Shown: positions 1-8,121 of the stretch, piece by piece | How positions within the stretch are numbered: the first letter of the stretch is position 1 | Layout: every line of letters begins with the position of its first letter | DNA from: Actinomycetota bacterium | GTDB taxonomy: Bacteria > Actinomycetota > Acidimicrobiia > Acidimicrobiales > CADCSY01 | Length of the DNA: 64,000 bases | Direction: 5' to 3' | Assembly (NCBI GenBank): GCA_004366205.1 | Contig: SIRW01000110.1 | Coordinates: forward strand, 32,771 to 96,770 | Notes under the pieces: model-generated | Databases searched by the model: none | Seen by the model: the letters and a program-made list of their open reading frames with translations, nothing else | Told to the model about the DNA's origin: nothing | Translations under genes and position numbers: made by a program

Positions 1-200
1 CGCAGGACCAGGGCGGCGCCCACCAGCACGGCGACCCCGACGCCGGCGACCGTGGCGGCGCGGCCCGGGTCGGCTCGCACCGCTGCCACCACCTGCGCCG
101 CCCGCTCGGACCAGCCGGGGTCGTCGGGCAGCGGGCCCGGACCCGTTCGCTCCGGTCGCCGGACGCGTGGCCGGCCGTCCCCGGTGTCGTGTGGGCGCAT
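1..200 (-). CDS. Membrane protein, N-terminal fragment (runs off the window; possibly ComEA-like)
   Basis: An open frame reads leftward from an ATG at 200 to the window edge without a stop. It has a charged Arg/Pro-rich N-terminus of about 45 residues followed by a hydrophobic helix (about residues 48-66, rich in Ala, Val and Gly), so it looks like a single-pass membrane protein with a cytoplasmic head. It lies 100 bases downstream of the thioredoxin gene on the same strand. The N-terminal layout and the presence of leuS a few kilobases away would fit a ComEA-type DNA-uptake protein, but the helix-hairpin-helix region that would prove it is outside the window. No strong ribosome site is visible before the ATG. 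Confidence 0.4.
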   Translation of the reverse strand, partial: MRPHDTGDGRPRVRRPERTGPGPLPDDPGWSERAAQVVAAVRADPGRAATVAGVGVAVLVGAALVL

Positions 201-300
201 GGCGACCCCCAACTCGTCGTGATCACCAGGGGAAGTGGGGGCGCCGGGGCGCCGCCGGCAGCGTAGGCGACCGCCCGGTGCGGGCGGTAGGGGTCGATGG

Positions 301-1005
301 TCAGTACAGGCGGGCCGTCAGCTGCTTGCGGTACTCGCGGGGGCGGGGGTCGTCGGGTCCGAGCACCTCGAGCAGGTCGACGAACTGCTGGCGGGCGTCG
401 TCGTCGTGCTTCACCCGGTCGAGCAGCCCCTGGAGGCGGGCCTCCACGTCGTCGCCGGCGCCGTCGCCGCCGAGCCGGGCGGCCGCCTTGACCCGGCGCA
501 CCTCGGCGCTCTCGGGCACCCGCTCGAGCAGGCCCAGCGCCTCCTCGGTGTCGCCCCGGGCGACCAGCGCTTCGGCGAGCGCCACCACGGCCGCCTCGTT
601 GTCCGGTTCGAGCTCGAGGGCCCGCCGGAGCGAGGACTCGTCGCCGGCCGCCACCAGCCGCTGCACCTCGGTCTCCTCTTCGGTCGGCACGAGCCGCTGC
701 ACGAACTGCTCGACCACGTGCTCGGGCTGGGCCCCGAGGAACCCGTCGGTGACTGCTCCGTCGACCACGGCGTACACCGCCGGGATCGACTGCACCTGGA
801 AGGCCTGGGCGACCTGGGGGTTCTGGTCGACGTTGACCTTCGCCAGCTCGACCCGCCCGCCCGTGCCGGCGATCACCTTCTCGAGGATCGGCGTCAGCGT
901 GCGGCACGGCCCGCACCACTCCGCCCACAGGTCGACGACCACCGGCACCTCGCGGGACCGGTCGATGACGTCGCGCTGAAACGTTGCGTCGGTGACCTCG
1001 GCCAT
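301..1005 (-). CDS. Thioredoxin-domain protein with TPR tail (YbbN/CnoX-like)
   Basis: The 234-residue product has a thioredoxin fold in residues 1-110, with the redox motif WCGPC at 30-34 and the cis-proline region SIPAVY. Residues 115-230 are helical with TPR-like repeats, for example LELEPDNEAAVVALAEAL. This two-part layout is that of the YbbN/CnoX family, thioredoxin-like holdase chaperones that protect proteins during oxidative stress. Unlike the E. coli protein, the active site keeps both cysteines, so disulfide exchange is plausible. It is cytoplasmic, with no signal peptide. The gene stands alone apart from the downstream membrane-protein fragment. Confidence 0.85.
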   Translation of the reverse strand: MAEVTDATFQRDVIDRSREVPVVVDLWAEWCGPCRTLTPILEKVIAGTGGRVELAKVNVDQNPQVAQAFQVQSIPAVYAVVDGAVTDGFLGAQPEHVVEQFVQRLVPTEEETEVQRLVAAGDESSLRRALELEPDNEAAVVALAEALVARGDTEEALGLLERVPESAEVRRVKAAARLGGDGAGDDVEARLQGLLDRVKHDDDARQQFVDLLEVLGPDDPRPREYRKQLTARLY

Positions 1006-1096
1006 GCCGTCACGATACCGACGCCACGCCGCCTCTCCGACCGCCGGCCGCCGGTCGGCGCCCGGGTCGGGCGCCGACCGCGGCTAGGTTCGAGCC

Positions 1097-2158
1097 ATGA
1101 GCGCGGAGGGGACCGAGCACGCGACGGGATCCGGGGTGGAGGGCATCGACGATGCGCGGGTGACCGCCTGGTTCGCCGAGCACGTGCCGGGCGTCGAGCC
1201 GCCGCTGGCCTACGAGCTCATCGCCGGTGGCCACTCGAACCTCACCTTCCGGGTCACCGACCAGGCCGGCGGCGCCTGGGTGCTGCGCCGCCCGCCGCTC
1301 CGCCAGGTGCTGGCCACCGCCCATGACATGGGCCGCGAGCACCGCATCATCTCGGCGCTGGGGCCCACACCGGTTCCCGTGCCCCCCGCGGTCGGCTACT
1401 GCGACGATCCCGACGTGAACGGCGCGCCCTTCTACGTGATGGCCTTCGTCGACGGCCACGTGCTGCGGGACGCCGCCAGCGCCGAGCGCCTGCTCGACGA
1501 GGACCAGCGCCGGGCCGCCGGTCTCGGGTTGGTCGACGTGCTCGCCGACATCCACGCCGTCGACCCCGACGCCGTCGGCCTGGGCGACCTGGGCCGCAAG
1601 GAGGGCTACATCGCCCGGCAGCTCAAGCGCTGGCACGGGCAGTTCCAGCAGTCGAAGACCCGCGAGCTGCCCGTGATCGACGAGGTCCACGACCACCTCG
1701 CCGCCACGATCCCCGAGCAGGGGCCCGCGACGATCGTCCACGGCGACTACCGCCTCGACAACACCATGCTCGGCGACGACGGGCGGGTGGTGGCCGTGCT
1801 CGACTGGGAGATCTGCACGCTCGGCGACCCCCTCGCCGACGTCGGGCTGCTGATGGTCTACTGGACCGAGCCCGACGACGAGGGCGCGGCGCTCTTGACC
1901 GCGCCCACGGCCCTGCCGGGCTTCCCCCGCCGCCGGGAGCTGCTCGACCGCTACGCCGAGCGGTCGGGCCGCGACCTCGGCGCCATCGACTTCTACACCG
2001 CGTTCGGCTACTGGAAGCTGGCGTGCATCGTCGAGGGCGTCTACGCCCGCTACGTGGGGGGCGCCATGGGCTCGGGCCGCGACGGGTTCGAGGCGTTCGG
2101 CCAGCAGGTCGTGCGCCTCGCCGAGCAGGCCCGGGCCGCGGCCGAGCGCATCGGCTGA
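1097..2158 (+). CDS. Phosphotransferase-family (APH/ACAD10-like) protein
   Basis: The 353-residue protein belongs to the aminoglycoside phosphotransferase/choline kinase-like fold. The catalytic loop reads IVHGDYRLDNTML and the metal-binding segment reads AVLDWEICTLGDPLADVG, both typical of the ACAD10/ACAD11 N-terminal kinase domain and of stand-alone bacterial relatives found with acyl-CoA dehydrogenases. A nucleotide-binding N-lobe is suggested by GGHSNLTFRV near residue 45. The likely role is phosphorylation of a small hydroxylated substrate in acyl-CoA catabolism; a true antibiotic kinase is unlikely. The stop is two bases before the next ATG, so it is co-transcribed with the PAC2 gene. 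Confidence 0.8.
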   Translation: MSAEGTEHATGSGVEGIDDARVTAWFAEHVPGVEPPLAYELIAGGHSNLTFRVTDQAGGAWVLRRPPLRQVLATAHDMGREHRIISALGPTPVPVPPAVGYCDDPDVNGAPFYVMAFVDGHVLRDAASAERLLDEDQRRAAGLGLVDVLADIHAVDPDAVGLGDLGRKEGYIARQLKRWHGQFQQSKTRELPVIDEVHDHLAATIPEQGPATIVHGDYRLDNTMLGDDGRVVAVLDWEICTLGDPLADVGLLMVYWTEPDDEGAALLTAPTALPGFPRRRELLDRYAERSGRDLGAIDFYTAFGYWKLACIVEGVYARYVGGAMGSGRDGFEAFGQQVVRLAEQARAAAERIG

Positions 2159-2160
2159 CC

Positions 2161-3021
2161 ATGGCCCCGGACCTGTTCGAGCTGGTCGAACGGCCCCGGT
2201 TGGTCGATCCCGCCCTCGTCGTCGCCCTCGACGGCTGGGTCGACGCCGGCGCGGCGTCCGCCACCGCCCTCGCCACGCTCCTCGACGCCATCGGTCCGCT
2301 CTCGACGGTGGCGATCTTCGACGCCGACGCCCTCGTGGACCACCGGTCGCGCCGGCCGATCCTGCACCTCGTGGAGGGGGTCAGCGCCGGGCTGAGCTGG
2401 CCGACGATCGAGCTGCGCCGGGGGCGCGACGCCGACGGGCGCGACGCCCTCGTGCTGCTCGGCGCCGAACCCGACTACCGCTGGCAGGCGTTCAGCCGGG
2501 CGGTCGCCGAGCTGGCCTCGGACCTCGGGGCCACGCTCGCCGTCGGCTTCGGGGCGTACCCCGCCCCGGTGCCCCACACCCGCCCCTCCCTGCTCGCGGT
2601 CACCGCCTCCGACGACGCCCTGGCGGCCCGGGCCGGCCAGGTCCGGGGCACGCTCGACGTGCCCGCCGGCGCGTCGGCGGCCGTGGAGCGGGCCTTCGCC
2701 GATGCGGGGCTCGCCGCCGTCGGCCTGTGGGCGCAGGTGCCGCACTACGCCTCGGCCATGCCCTACCCGGCGGCCGCCCTCGCCCTCCTCGACGGGCTCG
2801 CGGCGCTCACGGGGCTCACCGTCGAGCGCGGCGCCCTGCGGGAGGCGGCGAGCGCGACCCGCGCCCAGATCGACGAGCTCATCGCCCGCAGCGACGAGCA
2901 CACGCAGCTCGTCGCCCAGCTCGAGGCCCGCTTCGACGCCGACGCCGCCCCCACCGGCCTGCCGTCGGGTGACGAGCTGGCCGCCGAGCTCGAGCGCTAC
3001 CTGCGCGAGCGCGAGCAGTGA
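2161..3021 (+). CDS. PAC2-family protein
   Basis: This 286-residue protein matches the PAC2 (proteasome assembly chaperone 2) family common in actinobacteria. It opens with LVDPALVVALDGWVDAG and carries the family-like segments VALDGWVDAG and GFGAYPAPVPHTRP, with a helical C-terminus rich in Glu and Arg. The biochemical role in bacteria is not settled; a chaperone-like or enzyme-like function has been inferred from the fold. ATG 2161 is chosen because it lies two bases after the upstream stop. The next gene starts 19 bases downstream behind a strong ribosome site, so the three genes probably form an operon. Confidence 0.8.
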   Translation: MAPDLFELVERPRLVDPALVVALDGWVDAGAASATALATLLDAIGPLSTVAIFDADALVDHRSRRPILHLVEGVSAGLSWPTIELRRGRDADGRDALVLLGAEPDYRWQAFSRAVAELASDLGATLAVGFGAYPAPVPHTRPSLLAVTASDDALAARAGQVRGTLDVPAGASAAVERAFADAGLAAVGLWAQVPHYASAMPYPAAALALLDGLAALTGLTVERGALREAASATRAQIDELIARSDEHTQLVAQLEARFDADAAPTGLPSGDELAAELERYLREREQ

Positions 3022-3040
3022 CCACACCAGGAGGAGCGCC

Positions 3041-4051
3041 ATGAAGATCGACGGGGGCCTGCCCACCGAGCTCACCGCCACCGCCGCCGCGGCCCGCGAC
3101 GCCGAAGCGGCCGGCTACGACGGGCTCTGGACGGCCGAGACCAGCCACGACCCGTTCCTGCCCCACGTGCTCGCCGCCGAGCACACCGAACGGGTCGAGC
3201 TCGGCACGGGCATCGCCGTGGCCTTCGCCCGCAACCCCATGCTGCTCGCCAACATCGCCTACGACCTGCAGGCGTACTCCGGCGGGCGCTTCATCCTCGG
3301 CCTGGGCTCGCAGATCAAGCCGCACATCACCAAGCGCTTCTCGATGGAGTGGTCGAAGCCCGCCGCCCGCATGCGCGAGCTGATCCTCGCGGTCCGCGCC
3401 ATCTGGGCGGCGTGGAACGAGGGCACAAGGCTCGACTTCCGCGGCGACTTCTACACCCACACCCTCATGACCCCGTTCTTCGACCCGGGGCCCAACCCCT
3501 ACGGCGACGCCCGCATCCACCTCGCGGCGGTGGGTGAGCGGATGACCGAGGTGGCGGGCGAGGTCGCCGACGGGCTCCTCGTCCACGCCTTCACCACCGA
3601 GACCTACCTGCGGGAGGTCACGATCCCCGCCCTCGAGCGTGGGCTCGCCAAGGCCGGTCGCTCCCGCGCTGACGTCGAGATCTCAGGCCCGGCGTTCATC
3701 GTCACCGGCACCACCGAGGAGGAGATGGCGGCCTCGGCCAAGGGGGTCCGCCAGCAGATCGCGTTCTACGGCTCCACGCCCGCGTACCGGCCCGTGCTCG
3801 AGCGTCACGGCTGGGGCGATCTGCAGGACGAGCTGAACCGCCTCTCGAAGCAGGGCGAGTGGGCGGCGATGGGCGAGCTCATCGACGACGACGCCCTCGA
3901 GGCCTTCGCCATCGTGGCCGAGCCCGAGCAGATCGCCCCGAAGCTGAAGGCGCGCTACGGCGACGTCGTCGACCGCATCAGCTTCTACGCCCCCTACCGC
4001 AGCGACCCCGAGCGCTGGGCCGCCGTCCTCGAGGCCATCAAGGCGGTCTAG
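3041..4051 (+). CDS. F420-dependent LLM-class oxidoreductase (TIGR03617-type)
   Basis: The 336-residue protein is a luciferase-like TIM-barrel oxidoreductase. The start MKIDGGLP, the early motif GYDGLWTAET, the strand VELGTGIAVAFARNPM and the turn SGGRFILGLGSQ are typical of F420-dependent members of the TIGR03617 group of actinobacteria. A hydride-transfer reaction using reduced F420 on an unknown small molecule is expected in the cytoplasm. ATG 3041 is chosen because the ribosome site AGGAGGAG at 3029-3036 lies at good spacing. The gene is third in a probable operon with the APH-like and PAC2 genes. Confidence 0.85.
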   Translation: MKIDGGLPTELTATAAAARDAEAAGYDGLWTAETSHDPFLPHVLAAEHTERVELGTGIAVAFARNPMLLANIAYDLQAYSGGRFILGLGSQIKPHITKRFSMEWSKPAARMRELILAVRAIWAAWNEGTRLDFRGDFYTHTLMTPFFDPGPNPYGDARIHLAAVGERMTEVAGEVADGLLVHAFTTETYLREVTIPALERGLAKAGRSRADVEISGPAFIVTGTTEEEMAASAKGVRQQIAFYGSTPAYRPVLERHGWGDLQDELNRLSKQGEWAAMGELIDDDALEAFAIVAEPEQIAPKLKARYGDVVDRISFYAPYRSDPERWAAVLEAIKAV

Positions 4052-4150
4052 CCCGACGGTACGTTCCGTGCGCGGACCGCTTCGCTCCGTCATACTGGTG
4101 CAATCGGGACAGACCAGCAGGACCCGCATCGTCGCCCGGCGCCCGGCCCG

Positions 4151-5713
4151 GTGCTCGTCGTCGACGACGACGCCGCCGTCCGGCGCCTGATCGCCCACGC
4201 CCTCACCGCTGCGGGGGTCGAGGTCCTCGAGGCCGCCGACGCCGAGCAGGCCCTCCGCCTCCTGGCCGTGGCCGAGGTCGGGGCCGTGGTGCTCGACCAG
4301 CGCCTGCCGGGCATGAGCGGGCGCGACCTGCTGGCCCGCATCCGGGCCGAGGACGGCGCGCTCCCCGTGCTCCTCGTGACCGGCGACGTCGACGTGGCCG
4401 ACCGGGTCGGCGGACTCGACGCCGGGGCCGACGACTACGTCACCAAGCCCTTCGAGCCCGACGAGCTCGTCGCCCGGGTCATGGCCCGGCTGCGGAGCGG
4501 CGCCGTGTGGCGGGCGGTCGTCGACACCCACCTGCGGGAGCGGGCGGTGCTGACCGAGGCCCTGGGCGCGGTCGACCCCGGCGCCGCACCCGAGGCGATC
4601 GCCGCCACGATCTGCACCGAGCTGCTCCGACTCCCGGCCGTGCGCGGCGCGGCCATCGTCGCGTTCCGAGGCGAGGGCCTGGCGGTCACGGCGGCGGCCA
4701 GCGGGATCGTGCCCTGGGGCTTGAGCCCGGGCGGCGTGCTCCCGATGACCCTGGCCACCTACCTCGGCGAGCGCGCCGCCCTGGGCCCCTGGCTCGAGCG
4801 TCCCCCGGCCGTGGCCGCCGGGCCGCTCGCGCCGCCTGCGGCCTGCGCGCCGCTCGAGCAGGCGGGCGTCACCGCCGGCCTGCTCGTGCTGGCGACGGCC
4901 GCGGGCCAGCGCGGCGACCACGCGGCCCAGGGCGTGCTCGCCGCCGCCATCGACGTGGGACACGTGGTCGCCGTGCTGCTGCGGCCCGCCCTCACGCCGG
5001 GCGACCAGGCGCCCGAGCGCCGGGCGGCCCTGCGCGCCATCGCCGCCGAGGGCCGCTTCACGCCCGTGTTCCAGCCGGTGCTTCGCCTCCAGGACCTCGA
5101 CGTCGTGGGCTTCGAGGCGCTCAGCCGCTTCGCCGACGGCACCGAGCCGGCCACGGTCTTCGCCGAGGCGGCGGCGCTGGGCGTGGGCGTGGAGATCGAG
5201 CTCGCCACGCTCGAAGCCGCCCTCGACGCCGCCGCCGACCTGCCGGCCGGCGCGTGGCTGAGTTGCAACGTCTCGCCGGCGCTCGTGCTCGCCGGGACCG
5301 TGCTGCCCTCGGCGCTGGCTCGGGGCGGGCCCGACCGCCGCCTGGTCATCGAGCTGACCGAGCACGACCGCGTCGACGACTACGGCGCGCTGCGCGCCGC
5401 GCTCGAGCCGCTCCGGCCCCGGGTCGGCCTGTCGGTCGACGACGCCGGGTCGGGCTTCGCCAGCCTGCACCACGTGCTCGCCCTCGGGCCCGACTTCGTG
5501 AAGCTCGACCGCAGCTGGGTGCAGGGCGTCGAGCACGATCCCGCCCGGCAGGCCCTCATCGCCGGGCTCGGCCACTTCGCGGTCCAGACCGGCAGCCGCC
5601 TCATCGCCGAGGGCATCGAGACCGACTCGCAGCTCGAGGTCCTCCGCCAGCTCGACGCCGAGCTGGGCCAGGGCTTCCTGCTCGGCCAGCCCGCCCCCGC
5701 GAGCGCACCGTGA
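4151..5713 (+). CDS. Response-regulator receiver / EAL-domain cyclic-di-GMP phosphodiesterase
   Basis: Residues 1-115 form a CheY-like receiver: acidic patch VDDDAAV, phosphoacceptor Asp in VVLDQRLPGMSG, and Lys in YVTKPFEP. Residues about 135-285 resemble a GAF-type sensor segment without a clear ligand motif. Residues about 295-510 form an EAL domain that keeps the expected metal and catalytic motifs: GFEALSRF, the Asn in SCNVSP, IELTEH, DDAGSGFASL, the Lys in FVKLDRS and AEGIET. It therefore probably hydrolyses cyclic-di-GMP under control of an unseen sensor kinase. The start is GTG 4151; no in-frame start lies close upstream. There is no GGDEF domain. Confidence 0.85.
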   Translation: MLVVDDDAAVRRLIAHALTAAGVEVLEAADAEQALRLLAVAEVGAVVLDQRLPGMSGRDLLARIRAEDGALPVLLVTGDVDVADRVGGLDAGADDYVTKPFEPDELVARVMARLRSGAVWRAVVDTHLRERAVLTEALGAVDPGAAPEAIAATICTELLRLPAVRGAAIVAFRGEGLAVTAAASGIVPWGLSPGGVLPMTLATYLGERAALGPWLERPPAVAAGPLAPPAACAPLEQAGVTAGLLVLATAAGQRGDHAAQGVLAAAIDVGHVVAVLLRPALTPGDQAPERRAALRAIAAEGRFTPVFQPVLRLQDLDVVGFEALSRFADGTEPATVFAEAAALGVGVEIELATLEAALDAAADLPAGAWLSCNVSPALVLAGTVLPSALARGGPDRRLVIELTEHDRVDDYGALRAALEPLRPRVGLSVDDAGSGFASLHHVLALGPDFVKLDRSWVQGVEHDPARQALIAGLGHFAVQTGSRLIAEGIETDSQLEVLRQLDAELGQGFLLGQPAPASAP

Positions 5714-5724
5714 CGACCGGCACG

Positions 5725-5741
5725 TGTTACCGTAGGTAACA
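5725..5741. promoter_or_regulatory. Inverted repeat, probable TetR autoregulatory operator
   Basis: TGTTACC-GTA-GGTAACA is a perfect inverted repeat with 7-base arms and a 3-base spacer. Its last base is the A of the tetR ATG. TetR-family regulators commonly bind such palindromes at their own promoters. The position over the start codon suggests direct autorepression and perhaps a leaderless or very short leader transcript. Confidence 0.7.
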
Positions 5742-6415
5742 TGACTCGCAGCCGCACCCGGGCACGGGATCGGGAGGGCACCCGCCCGCACCTCGACCGG
5801 CGCCTCGACCGCGAGGCACGCCGCCAGGCCCTCCTCGACGCCGCCGTGGTGACGATCCGGCGGGAAGGGGCGTCCGCGTCGATGGAGTCGATCGCCGCCG
5901 AGGGCGGGGTCACCAAGCCGATCCTGTACCGGCACTTCGGCGACCGCGACGGGCTGGTGCGGGCCGTCGCCGAGCACTTCGCCACCGCCCTGTTCCAGGA
6001 GCTGCGCGGCGCCCTGGGCCGGTCGAGCGAGCCGCGTGAGCTGCTCTCGGCCACCATCGACGCCTACCTGGCCTTCGTCGAGCGCGACCCCGACATCTAC
6101 CGCTTCCTGGTCAGCCAGGTGGCGGGCGCCCACGCGCCCGACCCCGACGAGCTGAGCGGGTTCGTGCGGCGCATCGCCGCCGAGATCACGCTGGTCATCG
6201 GCGAGCAGCTGCGCGCCCGGGGGCTCGACTCCGGGCCGGCCGAGCCCTGGGCGTACGGGCTGGTGGGCATGGTGCAGCTGGCCGGCGACTGGTGGCTCGA
6301 ACGGCGGACGATGCCGCGCCAGCGCCTCGTCGACTACCTCACGACGCTGCTCTGGGAGGGTCTGGGCGCCATGACCAGGGCCGGGCGCCCCCCGGCGGGG
6401 CCTACAGCCGGCTGA
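5741..6415 (+). CDS. TetR/AcrR-family transcriptional regulator
   Basis: The 224-residue protein has an N-terminal helix-turn-helix at about residues 25-70, with ALLDAAVVTIRREGASASM followed by GGVTKPILYRHFGDRDGLV, the standard TetR recognition-helix pattern. The C-terminal part is an all-helical ligand and dimerisation domain ending in an Ala/Gly/Pro tail. A perfect palindrome ends at its start codon, consistent with autoregulation. It is tail-to-tail with the fatty-acyl-AMP ligase gene, overlapping it by 14 bases. The ligand is unknown; a fatty-acid or acyl-CoA effector is possible given the neighbour. Confidence 0.9.
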   Translation: MTRSRTRARDREGTRPHLDRRLDREARRQALLDAAVVTIRREGASASMESIAAEGGVTKPILYRHFGDRDGLVRAVAEHFATALFQELRGALGRSSEPRELLSATIDAYLAFVERDPDIYRFLVSQVAGAHAPDPDELSGFVRRIAAEITLVIGEQLRARGLDSGPAEPWAYGLVGMVQLAGDWWLERRTMPRQRLVDYLTTLLWEGLGAMTRAGRPPAGPTAG

Positions 6416-8045
6416 GCTCGGCCTCGAGGTACCGCGACCGGCACAGCGAGCGCTGGAGCTTGCCCGAGGACGTCTTGGGCAGGCTGCCGGGCTCGACGAG
6501 CACGACGTCGGCGGCCGGCAGGCCCACGGCCTCCCGCACCCGCTCGGTGACGAGCTTGGTGACGAGGGTCGGGTCGTCGGACTTGGACTCGGCCACGACC
6601 ACCAGCGACTCGCGGCCCTTGGTGTTCTCCACACCGAAGGCGATGACGTTGCCGGCCCGCACCCCCTCGATGCTCGAGACGGCCCGTTCCACGTCCTCGG
6701 GGAACACGTTGCGGCCCCCGACGATGATCACGTCCTTGATGCGGCCGCAGACCACCAGCTCGCCCTCCACGAGGTAGCCCAGGTCGCCGGTGCGCAACCA
6801 GCCGTCGTGGAAGGCGTCGGCGGTGGCGTCGGGCCGCTTGTAGTAGCCCGGCGTGACCGACGTGCCCCGGATCTCGAGCTCGCCCACCTCGCGCTCGCGC
6901 ATGGGCTCGCCGCTGTCGACGTCGACGATGCGGATCTCGAGGCCGGGCAGCGCGGTGCCGAGCCGGGCGAAGCGGCGGGTGCCCTCGCTGGCCGGGTCGG
7001 CGGGCGCCGCGTAGCGGTCGGTCTCGAGGACCCGGCGGTCGACGGCGTCGACCCTCATGCCCGTCATGGGCTCGGGGAACGTCACGCCGAGCGTCGCTTC
7101 GGCCATCCCGAAGGCGCAGAACACCGAGCGGGGGTCGAGGCCGTGGCGGGCGCCCGCCTCGCAGAACGCCTCGACGGTGTCGGGGTCGACGGGCTCGGCG
7201 CCGTTGAGCCCGATCCGCCAGCGGGACAGATCGAGGCCATCCATGCGTCGCAGGGCCCGGGTGGCGAGCACGTAGGAGAAGTTGGGGCCGGCGGTGGCCG
7301 TCCCACCGAAGTCCGACATCCACTGCATCCACCGGGCGGGTGAGGAGAGGAAGTCCTGCGGGGCGGCGAGCACCAGGTCGGTGCCGGTGGCCATCGGCAG
7401 GGTCAACAGGCCGATCAGGCCCATGTCGTGGTACAGCGGCAGCCACGAGACCGCCACGTCCTCCTCCACGTCGAGGTGGGCCGCCTCGGCGATGGCGTCG
7501 AGGTTGGCGCACAGCACCCGGTGCGGGAGCATCACGCCCTTGGGGTCGGCGGTCGAGCCGCTCGTGAACTGCAGCACGGCGAGGGCGTCGGGATCCTCGG
7601 CCGGGCGCTCGTAGGCGCCGGTGTCGCCGCCGAGCAGGTCGGCCAGCAGCACCATGGGCGGGTCGCCCGGGGCCGGCTCGATGAACGGGGCGAGGTCGGG
7701 GTCGACCACGACGACGTCGGCGTCGGCGTTGCGGACGCGGGCACGGGTCTGGGCCACGAACTCCTCGATCGAGCCCAGCCGCATCGGCAGCGGGAGCAGC
7801 ACGGCGGTGGCGCCTGCCAGCCACGTGGCCTGGATGGCCGTGACGAGCGGCCGGGTGGTGGGGCCGAGGATGGCGACGTGGTCGCCGGGGGCGATCCCGC
7901 GGGCCTGCAGGACGGCGGCCATGGCCTGCGCCTCCTCGTGCAGGCGCCCCCACGCCACGGGTTGGGGCTCGCCCGACCCCACGAAGGTGATCGTCCCGCC
8001 GGGGCGCCCGGCGGCGCGCTCGATCCTCGAGAGAAGCGTCGACAT
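6402..8045 (-). CDS. Fatty-acyl-AMP ligase / acyl-CoA synthetase (FadD-like)
   Basis: The 547-residue adenylate-forming enzyme has the AMP-binding core [16 protein letters not shown], the segment [12 protein letters not shown] typical of fatty-acyl-AMP ligases, the A5 motif GMAEATLG, the A7 region [10 protein letters not shown] and the C-terminal catalytic lysine in [10 protein letters not shown]. It activates a fatty acid with ATP to an acyl-adenylate, which is passed to CoA or to an acyl carrier protein. The FAAL-like features favour the latter, but no polyketide synthase lies nearby. The start is ATG 8045; leuS is transcribed divergently 76 bases away. Confidence 0.85.
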   Translation of the reverse strand: MSTLLSRIERAAGRPGGTITFVGSGEPQPVAWGRLHEEAQAMAAVLQARGIAPGDHVAILGPTTRPLVTAIQATWLAGATAVLLPLPMRLGSIEEFVAQTRARVRNADADVVVVDPDLAPFIEPAPGDPPMVLLADLLGGDTGAYERPAEDPDALAVLQFTSGSTADPKGVMLPHRVLCANLDAIAEAAHLDVEEDVAVSWLPLYHDMGLIGLLTLPMATGTDLVLAAPQDFLSSPARWMQWMSDFGGTATAGPNFSYVLATRALRRMDGLDLSRWRIGLNGAEPVDPDTVEAFCEAGARHGLDPRSVFCAFGMAEATLGVTFPEPMTGMRVDAVDRRVLETDRYAAPADPASEGTRRFARLGTALPGLEIRIVDVDSGEPMREREVGELEIRGTSVTPGYYKRPDATADAFHDGWLRTGDLGYLVEGELVVCGRIKDVIIVGGRNVFPEDVERAVSSIEGVRAGNVIAFGVENTKGRESLVVVAESKSDDPTLVTKLVTERVREAVGLPAADVVLVEPGSLPKTSSGKLQRSLCRSRYLEAELSRL

Positions 8046-8071
8046 GCACCTTCCGACCTACCCCGCACCGC

Positions 8072-8084
8072 GTGGGTTACCCAC
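8072..8084. promoter_or_regulatory. Short palindrome between fadD-like gene and leuS
   Basis: GTGGGT-T-ACCCAC has perfect 6-base arms around one central base in the 76-base divergent intergenic region. It contains the GTTACC core also seen in the tetR operator at 5725-5741, so the same regulator might bind here. This is weak evidence because the similarity is short. Confidence 0.3.
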
Positions 8085-8121
8085 TCGGGTCGCCCGGCCG
8101 GCGGCCGGTACGCTCCGGGAC

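Noticed and set aside
1097..2158. Antibiotic-resistance aminoglycoside kinase
   Set aside because: The motifs fit the ACAD10/11-like phosphotransferase group, and the neighbours are metabolic genes rather than resistance or mobile genes.
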